Positions 1 to 8,985 of a stretch of DNA of 64,000 nt are shown here, piece after piece. The stretch is from JAEXZL01 sp049943125. GTDB taxonomy: Bacteria > Bacillota > Clostridia > Clostridiales > Clostridiaceae. The number at the start of each line of letters is the position of its first letter. Position 1 is the stretch's first letter. Made by a program: the position numbers and the translations under genes. The stretch spans positions 1,054,001 through 1,118,000 of the forward strand of contig NZ_CP188040.1 of the NCBI RefSeq assembly GCF_049943125.1. Direction: 5' to 3'. Under the pieces are notes generated by a model. That model was not told the origin of the DNA and did not search any database. It was given only the letters and a program-made list of their open reading frames with translations.

Positions 1-1538
1 ATTTTACTAATTTGTATTCCAATCATCTTTTAAAGGATGATTTTTATAAATTTATGCAGCTTAATATAAATGAATATGTATCACAACGCCTTGATAGCTT
101 GACGGCCCAAAATATTTACGGCTATTCTTATTTAGACTCCATGGAAGATTTGGTGAAGCAAAATAATAGCCTTATTGATTACATATTATACTATAATGGC
201 TCAGAGTATTTATTATCTGATTATACTTCAGTGGGACAAGTTAGATATCTGGAGCTTTCCCAAGAGGAAAGCGAACTATTAATGAAAGGTGTCTATTCCT
301 ACAAAAAAAATCTAGGGAATGAAGATAACTTTATTGGCACTGTAGCCTTTATAATAAATCCAGAAAAACAACTAACCGATAATTACAAAAATTCTATAGG
401 TGATTCTTATCTCTTTCGAGAAAACGAATACACACCTCTCACAGCTTCTTCTTCCTACACAGAAGAGGATTATAGGTATATTTCATCACTAATGACAAAT
501 CACGGCACCTTAAACCTTTCTAACAGAGGGAATATTTATTATTATATTTCAACCTCAGAAAGCTTTAATTATAAGGTTATAACCATAGTAGAACACTCAA
601 CCTTAATAGACTTAGGAGCAAAGAGACTATTAACCTATTGTGCATATCTATTAATTATATTTTTAATTATAACCCTTTTTATCATGGTAAAGTTTTCTAG
701 AGAGTCTACTTTTATTGAGGAGATTATTGACTTTATTAATGGTGCTAAAAAAGGTGCTTTTTCCTATATAAAGGTTGCTGCTAGAAATGATGAGTTTGGT
801 CTCATTGCCAACCAGCTCAATGATATGTCTGCTCAGCTACAGCTTCACATAAAGAAGGAATACATCTTAAAAATTAAACAGCAGCAGGCAGAGATGAAGG
901 CGCTGATTACTCACATTAATCCTCATTTTCTCTATAATACCTTAGAAAGAATAAGGATGCAGGCGCTATCCTCCAATAACCCTTTCATTGCTAAGGCTAC
1001 GGCAAGCCTTGGTCAGCTATACAGAAATATAGTAAAAACTGATACTATCATTCCTTTAGAAAAGGAGCTGGCTATAACAGAAGAATACCTAGAGCTTATG
1101 TCCTTTCTTCAGGAAGATGATTTCTTATACCACATAGATATAGATGAAGGCTGCTTAAAGCTAGAAACCGTTAAGATTTGGATGCAGCCAATTATAGAAA
1201 ATTTCTTCAAGCATAATTTTACAGAAGAAGCCTCAATGAAAATCATCATTATAACTGGTGAGGAAAATCCTGAGGAATATATTTTTAATCTTTCCAGCAA
1301 TCTTGGCTATATTGAGGAAGAGAATTTATTAAAGCTAAATAGCTTCTTTTCTCCCTCTGAGGAGCTGCATAAAAGTGACAGTATTGAGGGCGGCATAGGA
1401 CTCCTAAACATTTATTCTAGACTCTACTATTTTTATGGAAGCAGAGTACATATGTCCATAAACAATAATGAACCTTCTGGAGTAACAATTAAGGTTTCAA
1501 TTAAAAAAACTAATGAGGGCGGTGAAGAATATGTATAG
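1..1538 (+). CDS. Sensor histidine kinase, YesM/LytS type (5' end outside window)
   Basis: Membrane sensor kinase of the YesM class, which senses extracellular carbohydrate and phosphorylates the adjacent AraC-type regulator. The reading frame is open to the window edge, so the true start and first membrane helix lie upstream. Numbering from the TTG at 12, an extracellular sensor part (about 1-200) is followed by one membrane helix (about 205-228), a HAMP-like segment containing NDEFGLIANQLNDM, and the His_kinase domain with HINPHFLYNTLERIR, whose first His is the expected phospho-acceptor. The N box (QPIIENFFKHN) and a GGIGLLNI glycine box of the ATPase domain follow. The stop codon overlaps the regulator start by 8 bases, so the two are translationally coupled. 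The family assignment is secure; the ligand is inferred from the neighbours. Confidence 0.93.
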   Translation, partial: FTNLYSNHLLKDDFYKFMQLNINEYVSQRLDSLTAQNIYGYSYLDSMEDLVKQNNSLIDYILYYNGSEYLLSDYTSVGQVRYLELSQEESELLMKGVYSYKKNLGNEDNFIGTVAFIINPEKQLTDNYKNSIGDSYLFRENEYTPLTASSSYTEEDYRYISSLMTNHGTLNLSNRGNIYYYISTSESFNYKVITIVEHSTLIDLGAKRLLTYCAYLLIIFLIITLFIMVKFSRESTFIEEIIDFINGAKKGAFSYIKVAARNDEFGLIANQLNDMSAQLQLHIKKEYILKIKQQQAEMKALITHINPHFLYNTLERIRMQALSSNNPFIAKATASLGQLYRNIVKTDTIIPLEKELAITEEYLELMSFLQEDDFLYHIDIDEGCLKLETVKIWMQPIIENFFKHNFTEEASMKIIIITGEENPEEYIFNLSSNLGYIEEENLLKLNSFFSPSEELHKSDSIEGGIGLLNIYSRLYYFYGSRVHMSINNNEPSGVTIKVSIKKTNEGGEEYV

Positions 1539-2301
1539 GTTACTTATTATAGATGATGAAAAGGATATTAGAGATAATATGAAGCTGCTTATAGATTGGA
1601 GCTACTATGGAATAAACCATATTCTTACAGCAGCTAGCTATGAAGAGGCTATCTGTAAGGTTATAGACTTCAAACCGCATATTGCTTTAGTTGATGTTAG
1701 TATTGGCTCCAAATGGGGTTATGATTTAATTGAAAAGCTGAGAGATGGCGGTAGCGAAACCCATTTTATAATGATCAGTGGCTATGATAATTTTGAATAT
1801 GTCAGGAGGTCAATGAAGAATGGCGCTGTTGATTACCTATTAAAGCCCATTGATACTAAAGCACTGGAAAATGTTATTGAAAACATAGTGGTAAATTCAT
1901 TAAAGGGTTCTATCTCCAAGGAATCAGAGGAGCAGCTAGCTCTAGACCCTATTTTAAAGACTCCTATAGACAGCTTTTCAAAAATCACCAATAAAATACT
2001 GCTTCTAATACACAGCCAGTATAGCTCAAATTTATCCCTTTTAGATATTGCAGAGCTCTTCAAAATGAATAGTAAATATATAGGCAGGATTTTTATAAAG
2101 GACACTGGTCTGAAGTTTTCCCAATACCTAACAGCCTATAGAATGCTTAAGGCTAAGGAGCTCATTGAAACCACCGATGAAAAAATTGCTGTCATTGCAG
2201 CTATTGTAGGCTATGATTACATAAATAATTTTTATGTTCATTTTAAAGAGCATTATAATATTTCACCATCGGATTTAAGAAATTATGAAATTAAAGAATA
2301 G
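1531..2301 (+). CDS. Response regulator, YesN type (receiver plus AraC HTH)
   Basis: Cytoplasmic DNA-binding partner of the preceding kinase. The receiver domain (about 1-120) shows the acidic pair in LLIIDDE, the phospho-acceptor Asp in HIALVDVSIG and the conserved Lys in DYLLKPID. A short linker leads to a C-terminal AraC/XylS double helix-turn-helix (about 155-256), with LLDIAELFKMNSKYIGRIF as the first helix pair and IAAIVGYDYINNFYVHFKEHY as the second. At about 256 residues it is much shorter than the roughly 500-residue YesN proteins and lacks their middle region. I chose the ATG at 1531 (preceded by GAGGGCGGTGAAG) over the upstream in-frame ATG at 1513. Its likely targets are the neighbouring sugar operons; no binding site was identified. 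Confidence 0.92.
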   Translation: MYRLLIIDDEKDIRDNMKLLIDWSYYGINHILTAASYEEAICKVIDFKPHIALVDVSIGSKWGYDLIEKLRDGGSETHFIMISGYDNFEYVRRSMKNGAVDYLLKPIDTKALENVIENIVVNSLKGSISKESEEQLALDPILKTPIDSFSKITNKILLLIHSQYSSNLSLLDIAELFKMNSKYIGRIFIKDTGLKFSQYLTAYRMLKAKELIETTDEKIAVIAAIVGYDYINNFYVHFKEHYNISPSDLRNYEIKE

Positions 2302-2327
2302 GAAGTTATCCATGAGGAGGCATTCAC

Positions 2328-3782
2328 TTGAAAAAGCTTTTATTAATTTTTCTTCCCCTGATTATGCTCATAACCAGCTGCTCAAAGGATGATCCTAAAG
2401 AAATAGACAAGGTCACAGAAGAAGCAGTAAAGCTAATATATTATACCATTGGAGAACCGGACCAAGACCTAAAGCTGGTAAATGAAGAGCTGAACAAATT
2501 ATTAAAGAAAAAAATAAATGTCACTGTGGAGTATAAAAAAATACCCTGGGATGATTACGGTTCTAGAATCAATTCTCTAGTTAATACCAATGGTGATTTT
2601 GATATATTATTTGCAGCTTCTGATAGCCAAGGAGACTTCTATAGCAACGCAGCTGATGGTAAATGGCTTAATATTGAGCCTTATCTATCTAATATAGGAA
2701 AAGAAATGTATACTGCCATAGATCCAATACTCTGGGAGGGAATGAAAGTAGGAGATGGCATATATGGCGTTCCTACCAATAAAGATCTTGCCGTTCCTGA
2801 AAACTTTGTTTTTACAGAGGAGCTGGTAAAAAAATATAAAATTGATATAGCTAAATACGATACCTTTTCCTCCCTGGAGCCCATCTTAGCTATGATTAAA
2901 GAAAAAGAGCCTGAGGTAATACCTCTATCCATGGACTCTAGCAGAAAGAATATCTTTGCCTTTGAGGGTTATGAATATGTAGTATCCCCATACATACCTC
3001 TTATGATAAATTCTCATGATAAGGAGCTGGAGGTTGTAAATATCTATGATACCAGCTATGGAAGGGAGATATTAAATACCCTTCACAGCTATTACACCAA
3101 GGGCTATATTAATTCTGATGCCTCTATCCGCACTATGGATTCATTATTCAGAGATGAAAAGCCTCTTATTACTCTAGCCTCTGGTGGCCCCTTCAGCCAT
3201 ATCAGCTGGACCATTGACCGGAGCTATCCTGTAGTAGCTAATCAAGTTTCTCCTGCAATAATTACCACTGAGTCCGTTAGAAGCAGCGTTATGGTGATAA
3301 ACAGCAGAACAGAGCATCCTGAGGAAGCCATTAAATTCTTAAATCTATTAAACACTGACCCAGAGATTAGAAACCTATTAAACTACGGGGTTCCCGGTGT
3401 CCATTATGAGCTAACGGATAAAAACCAGATTAAAATTATCTCCAACGCTTATAGAGGTGTTACCTATACTCAAGGAAATTGGTTTATATTAAATACCACC
3501 CAGGGAGAGCCTCTAGATAAATGGGAAAGGTTTAAGGAGTTTAATGACACGGCAGTTCCCTCAGAGCTTTTTGGCTTTACTCCAGACCTAGAAAAATATA
3601 ATAATATATTAAACAAAATCAAAACCATCAGTGCTGAATACTACCCAGCCTTAAATACCGGCAGCGTGGATCCTTCAGTTTATGTCCAAAAGTACCTGGA
3701 GGAATTAGAGGAAGTGGGCATAGCTGAGCTTAAAGAAGAGCTTCAGCGCCAAATAGACCAGTGGAAGTCTGAAGATAAATAA
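2328..3782 (+). CDS. Extracellular sugar-binding lipoprotein (ABC family SBP with DUF3502-like C-terminus)
   Basis: Solute-binding lipoprotein anchored outside the membrane. The signal peptide ends in a lipobox, LITSCSKDD, giving a lipidated Cys at about residue 18. The body resembles large oligosaccharide-binding proteins, and the C-terminal part around YTQGNWFILNTTQGEPLDKW matches the DUF3502-type ending found in LplA-like proteins. Translation starts at TTG 2328, 8 bases after GAGGAGG. The gene follows the regulator by 26 bases in the same direction, so it belongs to the sensor operon, not the transporter operon, which has its own binding protein at 12173-13594. It may therefore present ligand to the kinase (compare XylFII-LytS-YesN three-component systems) or serve the permeases as an alternative receptor. 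The family is clear; the role is inferred. Confidence 0.88.
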   Translation: MKKLLLIFLPLIMLITSCSKDDPKEIDKVTEEAVKLIYYTIGEPDQDLKLVNEELNKLLKKKINVTVEYKKIPWDDYGSRINSLVNTNGDFDILFAASDSQGDFYSNAADGKWLNIEPYLSNIGKEMYTAIDPILWEGMKVGDGIYGVPTNKDLAVPENFVFTEELVKKYKIDIAKYDTFSSLEPILAMIKEKEPEVIPLSMDSSRKNIFAFEGYEYVVSPYIPLMINSHDKELEVVNIYDTSYGREILNTLHSYYTKGYINSDASIRTMDSLFRDEKPLITLASGGPFSHISWTIDRSYPVVANQVSPAIITTESVRSSVMVINSRTEHPEEAIKFLNLLNTDPEIRNLLNYGVPGVHYELTDKNQIKIISNAYRGVTYTQGNWFILNTTQGEPLDKWERFKEFNDTAVPSELFGFTPDLEKYNNILNKIKTISAEYYPALNTGSVDPSVYVQKYLEELEEVGIAELKEELQRQIDQWKSEDK

Positions 3783-3863
3783 ATTGGCTAATAATAAATA
3801 TAGCCGCTAAATATACATAACAGCTCTATGAATAAATATAATGGCTCAATATAAATAAAAAAT

Positions 3864-3967
3864 GAGGAGACAAGCCCTTTAATATACCTTCAAAGCACTA
3901 AAAGCTATAATTATTAGGCTTTTACTATTGTGATGGTATATATTTAAAGAGGATGTCTCCTTTTTTA
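3864..3967. terminator. Bidirectional terminator between converging operons
   Basis: Inverted arms GGAGACA at 3866-3872 and TGTCTCC at 3954-3960 extend inward through complementary CCTTTAATATACC and GGTATATATTTAAAG. A T run follows on the + strand (3961-3966) and an A run precedes the left arm, giving a T run on the minus strand. It sits between the convergent sensor and enzyme operons. The rest of the gap holds only AT-rich DNA. Confidence 0.75.
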
Positions 3968-4017
3968 TACTGTTAATTTCCTATATACATAAAAATATCT
4001 CGAAACCTTTTATGAAG

Positions 4018-4644
4018 TTACTTTTTATTATACTGATTCTTTTCTAGCAATGCTTTAAATACCTTATTAAGTGGATAGGCTGATAAAGTAAAGCTTAAAG
4101 AAGGAATTAGAATAATAACTGGAAAATAAATATAATAAACTATCAGAAATAGTCCTCCTATTATCCCCATAATCATTAAAGTATAAGGCATATAAGCAAT
4201 AGCTATCACCACAGAATTCTTTATTATATCCTTGAGCTTATTATCAAAGGCAGCTAAAAGAGGGAAGGAGTAAGTCATTATAAAAAGCATCAGAAATCCT
4301 AACATAGCTGAAGGGAGCAGTAAAATAGCTCCTTTTCCTCCCAAAACATTGAGATACAGTTCAACATTGCTGAGAAGTACAAAGGCCATAAGGATAACCA
4401 CTAAGCCTAATATTGTGCCCTGCCTAAAGTTTTTCTTAAAGGAGGAAAAAAAGTTTTTTATAACATAGCCCTCTTCTCCTCCTGCTAGCTTCAAGGCTAC
4501 AGCATAGGCTGCCGTGGTAGAAGCTCCTATAGTGAATATAGGAAGGGAGGTAAGTAGCCACAACAGTCCCAGCAAAAGTCCATCAGCCACCTTATCTAGA
4601 AGGGTCATGATTACATTATCCCTGTTAAAAAGCTCCTTCAGCAT
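4018..4644 (-). CDS. DUF624 (YesL-like) membrane protein
   Basis: Integral membrane protein of the YesL/DUF624 family, which is regularly encoded with YesMN-type kinases, LplBC-type permeases and glycosidases. Its biochemical role is unknown; it is assumed to assist sugar uptake. The sequence shows the family signature near the N-terminus (LLWLLTSLPIFTIGASTTAA, then a loop with GGEEGYVIKNFFSSFKKNFRQG) and about five hydrophobic segments. Its length of 208 residues is normal. It starts one base after the stop of the hexosaminidase gene, so it is the last gene of the operon and probably translationally coupled. The bidirectional hairpin at 3864-3967 lies downstream. Confidence 0.88.
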   Translation of the reverse strand: MLKELFNRDNVIMTLLDKVADGLLLGLLWLLTSLPIFTIGASTTAAYAVALKLAGGEEGYVIKNFFSSFKKNFRQGTILGLVVILMAFVLLSNVELYLNVLGGKGAILLLPSAMLGFLMLFIMTYSFPLLAAFDNKLKDIIKNSVVIAIAYMPYTLMIMGIIGGLFLIVYYIYFPVIILIPSLSFTLSAYPLNKVFKALLEKNQYNKK

Positions 4645-4645
4645 G

Positions 4646-6505
4646 CTATTTGTTCAGCTCCAAGGCCATGGTTCTTAGACTATCAGCATACCAATGAATT
4701 ATTCCCTGCACCTTATAAAGCGCTGCCTCCTTGCTTACTCTTCTCCACTCTTCCTTATAAGCCATAAACCATTCTTCAAGCTCTGAAGCTAGCTTCCAGG
4801 CCTTCTCTCCATCCTTAAACTCCCCGTGATTATAGGAGTATATCAGGCTTCCCATTGAATTAAATATTCTCATACCATGGGCAGCCATCTCATAAGCTCT
4901 GGCTTCCCTTCTCTTCTTTAAGGTGAGATTCTTAATGCTGTCCTGGAGCTTCTTCTCCAGGCTGATAAGAGTCTCATTAGCTTTTTCAGCTTCTTCTATA
5001 GAAAAATTATCTAAAAGAGACAATCTGTCTTCTTCAGACTCCCCTCTCAATATCTTTTCCCTATACTCTGCTGCAATAACCCACTGGAATACACTTAAAG
5101 GTGCCATCTCTGCAACAATATCCACAAAGCCTTGGGAGTTATCCCCAAATTCTATCCTAGAAATCTCTTTATTTATCTCCTCAAAGTCTATAGGTTCACT
5201 GTTCCAGGAGAAGCTAGCACCATAAATGAGCCCCATTAAAGAGAAGTCCGGATGATTTATATGTCCATAATCGCCCCAGTCGGTATTTAATATTCCTATA
5301 GCCCCATGCTTTCTGGCATAGCCACACATTCTTGTTATATTTAAATAAGAATCCTTTACAAGGTTAATCCACCTATTCCAGCCTGCCACTCCTGGGCATA
5401 GATACTGCACTGCACCAGCCTTTGCCAGAACCTCTGTCTCATGCTCTCTCTGCTCTGGAGCATAGCCCCAGTTAAGACATATTGTTTCCTTAGGAAATCT
5501 ATTGATCATTTCTGGGAAGCCACTTATTATATCTCCCCAGAACATAGGAATCTTACCCTTTTCAATTATAAATTCACAGAGCTCATTGACATAACGGATA
5601 TACATTTCCTTTCCACCAATATCTTCGGCCAAGGCTTTACCCCGACCTTTACCCATATCAAAGGTCTCATCACAGCAAATGTTGAAATAGGAGGAGGAAA
5701 ACAGGCTCATATACTCTACTATGAGGCTTTTAATTAGCTCCAAGCTCTCAGGATTTGACGCATCAATAGTATGATGTCTCATAGCATCCATAAAGAGAAA
5801 CGGTCTTTCCTGAGGCTCTACCATCTCTGATAAATGGCCGTAGCTCTTAGTATTTAAAAGCTTGTACAGATGTCCGAAGGTTGATAGAGAAGGTACTAAA
5901 TCAATCCCTAAGGCCATGCAGTAGCTATCTAGCTCCAAGATTTCTTCAGCGGTTAGTGGTGTTTCATCTCTCCACATTTCTGAAAGACCGCTAAACATAT
6001 AGGTGTGCTCAATATATAGCTGAAGCTGATTTACCTTATAGCAGCAGAGCTTGTCAGCCAAGGCCTTAAGATAGGAAAGAGTAGGAATTCTTCCACGGGA
6101 TGTATCATGATAATAACCTCTGGCTTTAAACTCTGGATAATCCTCTATCTTTAAGTAAGGCAGAACAGCACCCTTTTGAAGGATTATTTGTTTAAGGGTT
6201 TCTGTTCCATAAAGGACACCAACATAATCATGACCAGTTATCCTTACCCCTTCTTTATCAATCTCAAGGATATATCCCTCTTCCTTAATGGCAGCATCAA
6301 CAAGGAGAGTAACATTTCCCTTGCTGGAGCTTACCTTTTCTATTTTAAAGTCCTGACCTAGCTCTTCTCTCAAGGTAGCCTGAAGTCTTTTGGCAGGATG
6401 TAAAAGCTCATTATTTCCCTCAGGAATTATAATTCTGCTGTTATATGGAAGGTATAGCTTTCCTTCCTTAAGGTCAACTTTTTGTGGTCTTGGCAGTATG
6501 TACAT
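4646..6505 (-). CDS. GH20 beta-N-acetylhexosaminidase
   Basis: Predicted to remove terminal beta-linked GlcNAc or GalNAc by substrate-assisted catalysis. An N-terminal GH20b-like domain (about 1-110) is followed by the TIM barrel; the Asp-Glu catalytic pair is in NICCDETFDMG (about residues 273-283). A helical C-terminal region follows. There is no signal peptide, so the enzyme is cytoplasmic and acts on imported sugar. I chose the ATG at 6505 because AAGGAGGAAATAA lies directly upstream; the longer frame beginning at 6556 would overlap the GH3 gene and has no such site. The gap to GH3 is 19 bases. The 619-residue length suits the family. Exact substrate (GlcNAc, GalNAc or a relative) is not decidable here. 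Confidence 0.88.
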   Translation of the reverse strand: MYILPRPQKVDLKEGKLYLPYNSRIIIPEGNNELLHPAKRLQATLREELGQDFKIEKVSSSKGNVTLLVDAAIKEEGYILEIDKEGVRITGHDYVGVLYGTETLKQIILQKGAVLPYLKIEDYPEFKARGYYHDTSRGRIPTLSYLKALADKLCCYKVNQLQLYIEHTYMFSGLSEMWRDETPLTAEEILELDSYCMALGIDLVPSLSTFGHLYKLLNTKSYGHLSEMVEPQERPFLFMDAMRHHTIDASNPESLELIKSLIVEYMSLFSSSYFNICCDETFDMGKGRGKALAEDIGGKEMYIRYVNELCEFIIEKGKIPMFWGDIISGFPEMINRFPKETICLNWGYAPEQREHETEVLAKAGAVQYLCPGVAGWNRWINLVKDSYLNITRMCGYARKHGAIGILNTDWGDYGHINHPDFSLMGLIYGASFSWNSEPIDFEEINKEISRIEFGDNSQGFVDIVAEMAPLSVFQWVIAAEYREKILRGESEEDRLSLLDNFSIEEAEKANETLISLEKKLQDSIKNLTLKKRREARAYEMAAHGMRIFNSMGSLIYSYNHGEFKDGEKAWKLASELEEWFMAYKEEWRRVSKEAALYKVQGIIHWYADSLRTMALELNK

Positions 6506-6524
6506 ATTTATTTCCTCCTTATTT

Positions 6525-8981
6525 TTAATTGAGCAGTGTAAAGCTCCCCCTGGCATGCTCTATTCCAGAATCCTTAAGATACCAGTTAAATCTCCCAGGC
6601 TCTAAAGTATACTCTCTATTTTCGTTGAATATAGTAAGAGCTTCACTGGTAAGTCTTAAGGTCACCTGCTTTTCTTCCTTTGGTAGTAGGTAAACCTTAG
6701 CAAAGGCCTTGAGCTCCATCACTCTTCTGGTAACGGATGCCTCAATATCCTGAAGGTAAAGCTGGGGAACTCCATGAGCTCCTCTGCTCCCTGTATTCTT
6801 AATAGTGAAGGTTAAAGCTACTCCCTCCTTCTCTAATTCCTCTATAGTTAATGAGCTCTTGCTAATTAAAGGACTTTTATACTCAAAGGTGCTGTAGCTT
6901 AACCCATCCCCAAAGGTATATAAAGCCTTGGAGGAAAGATCATAATAATCCATGGCCTTATAAGAGTCCTTAGGATTGTAATAAACCGGCAGCTGGCCAG
7001 GATGTCTTGGAATGGATACAGGAAGCCTTCCGGAGGGAGAAATCTCTCCAAAAATAATTTCACTTAGGGCTACCCCACCTTTCATTCCTGGATAAAAGCT
7101 TAAAAGAAGGGCATCACTGAGATCATCTACCCTTTCTAGAGCATAAGGCCTTCCAGCAATTATTATAGTTATAAGCTTGCTGCCTAGGGCTGCTAGCTCC
7201 TCTAAAAGCTTTAGCTGTGGACCTGGTAGCTCCAGAGTTCCGCTATCTACCCCTTCGCCACAGTCCATGGTTACACCCTCTCCTGCAATCACCGCTCCAT
7301 TATCCTCAAAGGCTGCTCCAGAAAACCTGCTGGAGGTACCTCCTAATGCTAAAATTATATAATCACAGCCCTCTGCAGCCTTCACTGCTGCTCTAATCAG
7401 CTCTTCATTCTCTTCCGTTTCATACATATAGCAGCCCTTATGAGAGGTTACCTTAACAGGCCATTTATTTTTCTCCAGCCATTCTTTTATTCCCTGGAGT
7501 ACCGTAACTCCTTCTTCCTTCCTTACGGGAGGAGTATAGTCTCCAAGCTGATTGTACAAGTCATCACTGTTGGGGCCTATGACGGCTATGGATATAGGTT
7601 TTGTTACCTTGATAGGCTCAGTGGCTTGTCCATCAACACTCTCTGGGGCTTGTCTACCAACACTCTCTAGGGCTTGTCCACCAATACTTTCTACTGGCTG
7701 TTCATTATTAATCTCTTGGGCTTGTCCATACCTTGGTATATTAGTAGCTTCTGACGCTTGTCCATCAATTTTCATTTCTATAGGCAATATTCCGTCCTTA
7801 TTTTTCAGAAGAACTACTGATTCTCTCGCTAGCTCCAGGCCTTCACTATAGTTTTTATAATTAAAGCTTGTCCAGCTTGTCTTATCCTCTAAGTAAGGGT
7901 TATCAAAAAGTCCAAGGTCAAATTTTAAGAGCAGCACCCTTAAAACCGCTTCATCTATCAGAGCTTCCTCTACCTCTCCTCTATTCACAGCCTCCTCAAG
8001 ATGTGAAAAGGCTGTATCCCAGAGGCTGACATCAACCCCGGCCTTCAGGGCCTTCGCTCCAGATTTCACATTATCTCCTGTAAGAGCATCTAATCTATCT
8101 ATAGCAGTGCCGTCGGCCATTACTATTCCCTTGAAGCCCAGCTCTTCCCTGAGTACCTTTCTAAGAAGCCAGCTGTTGCTGTGGCAGGGTATACCATCTA
8201 TTTCATTGTAGGCTGCCATAACCCCTTTAACCCCTGCTCTGCAGGCAGCCTTTACAGGAGGAAGGTGGATTTCTCTCAGCTCTCTTTCACCTATTCTAGC
8301 GGCGCTGGCATTGATGCCTCCAGTTCCCTCCCCCTGTGCTGCAAGGTGCTTAGCAACCACATAAACTCCTGTTTCTTGAATTCCACTAGCTATTGCCTCT
8401 GCAAAGGTTGACGCCAAATATGGATCTTCTCCAAAGGTTTCCTCAGATCTTCCCCATCTTGGGTCTCTAAGGACGTCTAGCATTGAAACAAGAGCTAGAT
8501 GTACTCCCATCTCCTTTAGCTGAGTTCCACAGACCTTCCCTGCTCTCTTTAATAAGGAAGGATTAAAGGTAGCTGCAGAAGCAAGGTTTACGGGAAGAAG
8601 ATAACCATCTAAAGCTTGATGTCCATGAGGGCACTCACTGCTCATAAGCGCTGGAATCCCTAGGCGAGAATTTTCAATAACATATCTTTGAAGCTTGTTA
8701 TAGGCTTCTATAGCCAGACTACCTTCAAGGCCATTAGTGTAATCCTTACGAGACCAAGGGTCTGCCCGGAATAAACCGTACAGAACCCCTAATCCACTAA
8801 AGCTTTCTACCTCCTCCTTGAATTCCTCCGTAAAGCTTATCTCTTTTCCGCTTCTCTCATAGGCAGAAAAGCCGTATAGCCTTTGATTAAGCTGTCCCAC
8901 CTTTTCCTGAAGGGTCATGCGAGAAAGTAAATCCAAAGCCCTTTCTAAATTACTATATCCTGCGTCCTTATACTTCTCCAC
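6525..8981 (-). CDS. GH3 beta-glycosidase (BglX/xylosidase type)
   Basis: Retaining beta-glycosidase; candidate activities are beta-glucosidase, beta-xylosidase or a related exo-enzyme. The N-terminal barrel (about 1-350) has the KHLAAQGEGTGGINAS region followed by GERELREIHLPP, and the nucleophile Asp should be the one in GIVMADGTAIDRL. The alpha/beta sandwich (about 370-640) contains ALGGTSSRFSGAAFEDNG, and an FnIII-like domain ends the protein. It lacks the KH(F/I)PGHG motif of NagZ enzymes, so it is not an obvious hexosaminidase. There is no signal peptide. The start is GTG 8981, only 4 bases after the GH38 stop, implying coupling. Unusual: an in-frame repeat-derived insertion near residues 405-457 (see 7623-7700), which helps to explain 818 residues. 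Confidence 0.88.
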   Translation of the reverse strand: MEKYKDAGYSNLERALDLLSRMTLQEKVGQLNQRLYGFSAYERSGKEISFTEEFKEEVESFSGLGVLYGLFRADPWSRKDYTNGLEGSLAIEAYNKLQRYVIENSRLGIPALMSSECPHGHQALDGYLLPVNLASAATFNPSLLKRAGKVCGTQLKEMGVHLALVSMLDVLRDPRWGRSEETFGEDPYLASTFAEAIASGIQETGVYVVAKHLAAQGEGTGGINASAARIGERELREIHLPPVKAACRAGVKGVMAAYNEIDGIPCHSNSWLLRKVLREELGFKGIVMADGTAIDRLDALTGDNVKSGAKALKAGVDVSLWDTAFSHLEEAVNRGEVEEALIDEAVLRVLLLKFDLGLFDNPYLEDKTSWTSFNYKNYSEGLELARESVVLLKNKDGILPIEMKIDGQASEATNIPRYGQAQEINNEQPVESIGGQALESVGRQAPESVDGQATEPIKVTKPISIAVIGPNSDDLYNQLGDYTPPVRKEEGVTVLQGIKEWLEKNKWPVKVTSHKGCYMYETEENEELIRAAVKAAEGCDYIILALGGTSSRFSGAAFEDNGAVIAGEGVTMDCGEGVDSGTLELPGPQLKLLEELAALGSKLITIIIAGRPYALERVDDLSDALLLSFYPGMKGGVALSEIIFGEISPSGRLPVSIPRHPGQLPVYYNPKDSYKAMDYYDLSSKALYTFGDGLSYSTFEYKSPLISKSSLTIEELEKEGVALTFTIKNTGSRGAHGVPQLYLQDIEASVTRRVMELKAFAKVYLLPKEEKQVTLRLTSEALTIFNENREYTLEPGRFNWYLKDSGIEHARGSFTLLN
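7623..7700 (-). repeat. In-frame 24-bp tandem repeat inside the GH3 gene
   Basis: Three close copies start at 7623, 7647 and 7671, with a partial fourth near 7695, each carrying GGCTTGTC on the + strand. On the coding strand each copy encodes an eight-residue unit of the form GQA-x-ES(V/I)-x. Two further GQA codon triplets lie just 3' of the array on the + strand (about 7728 and 7758). The array is in frame and open, at the junction between the barrel and sandwich domains. Confidence 0.85.
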
Positions 8982-8985
8982 TGCC

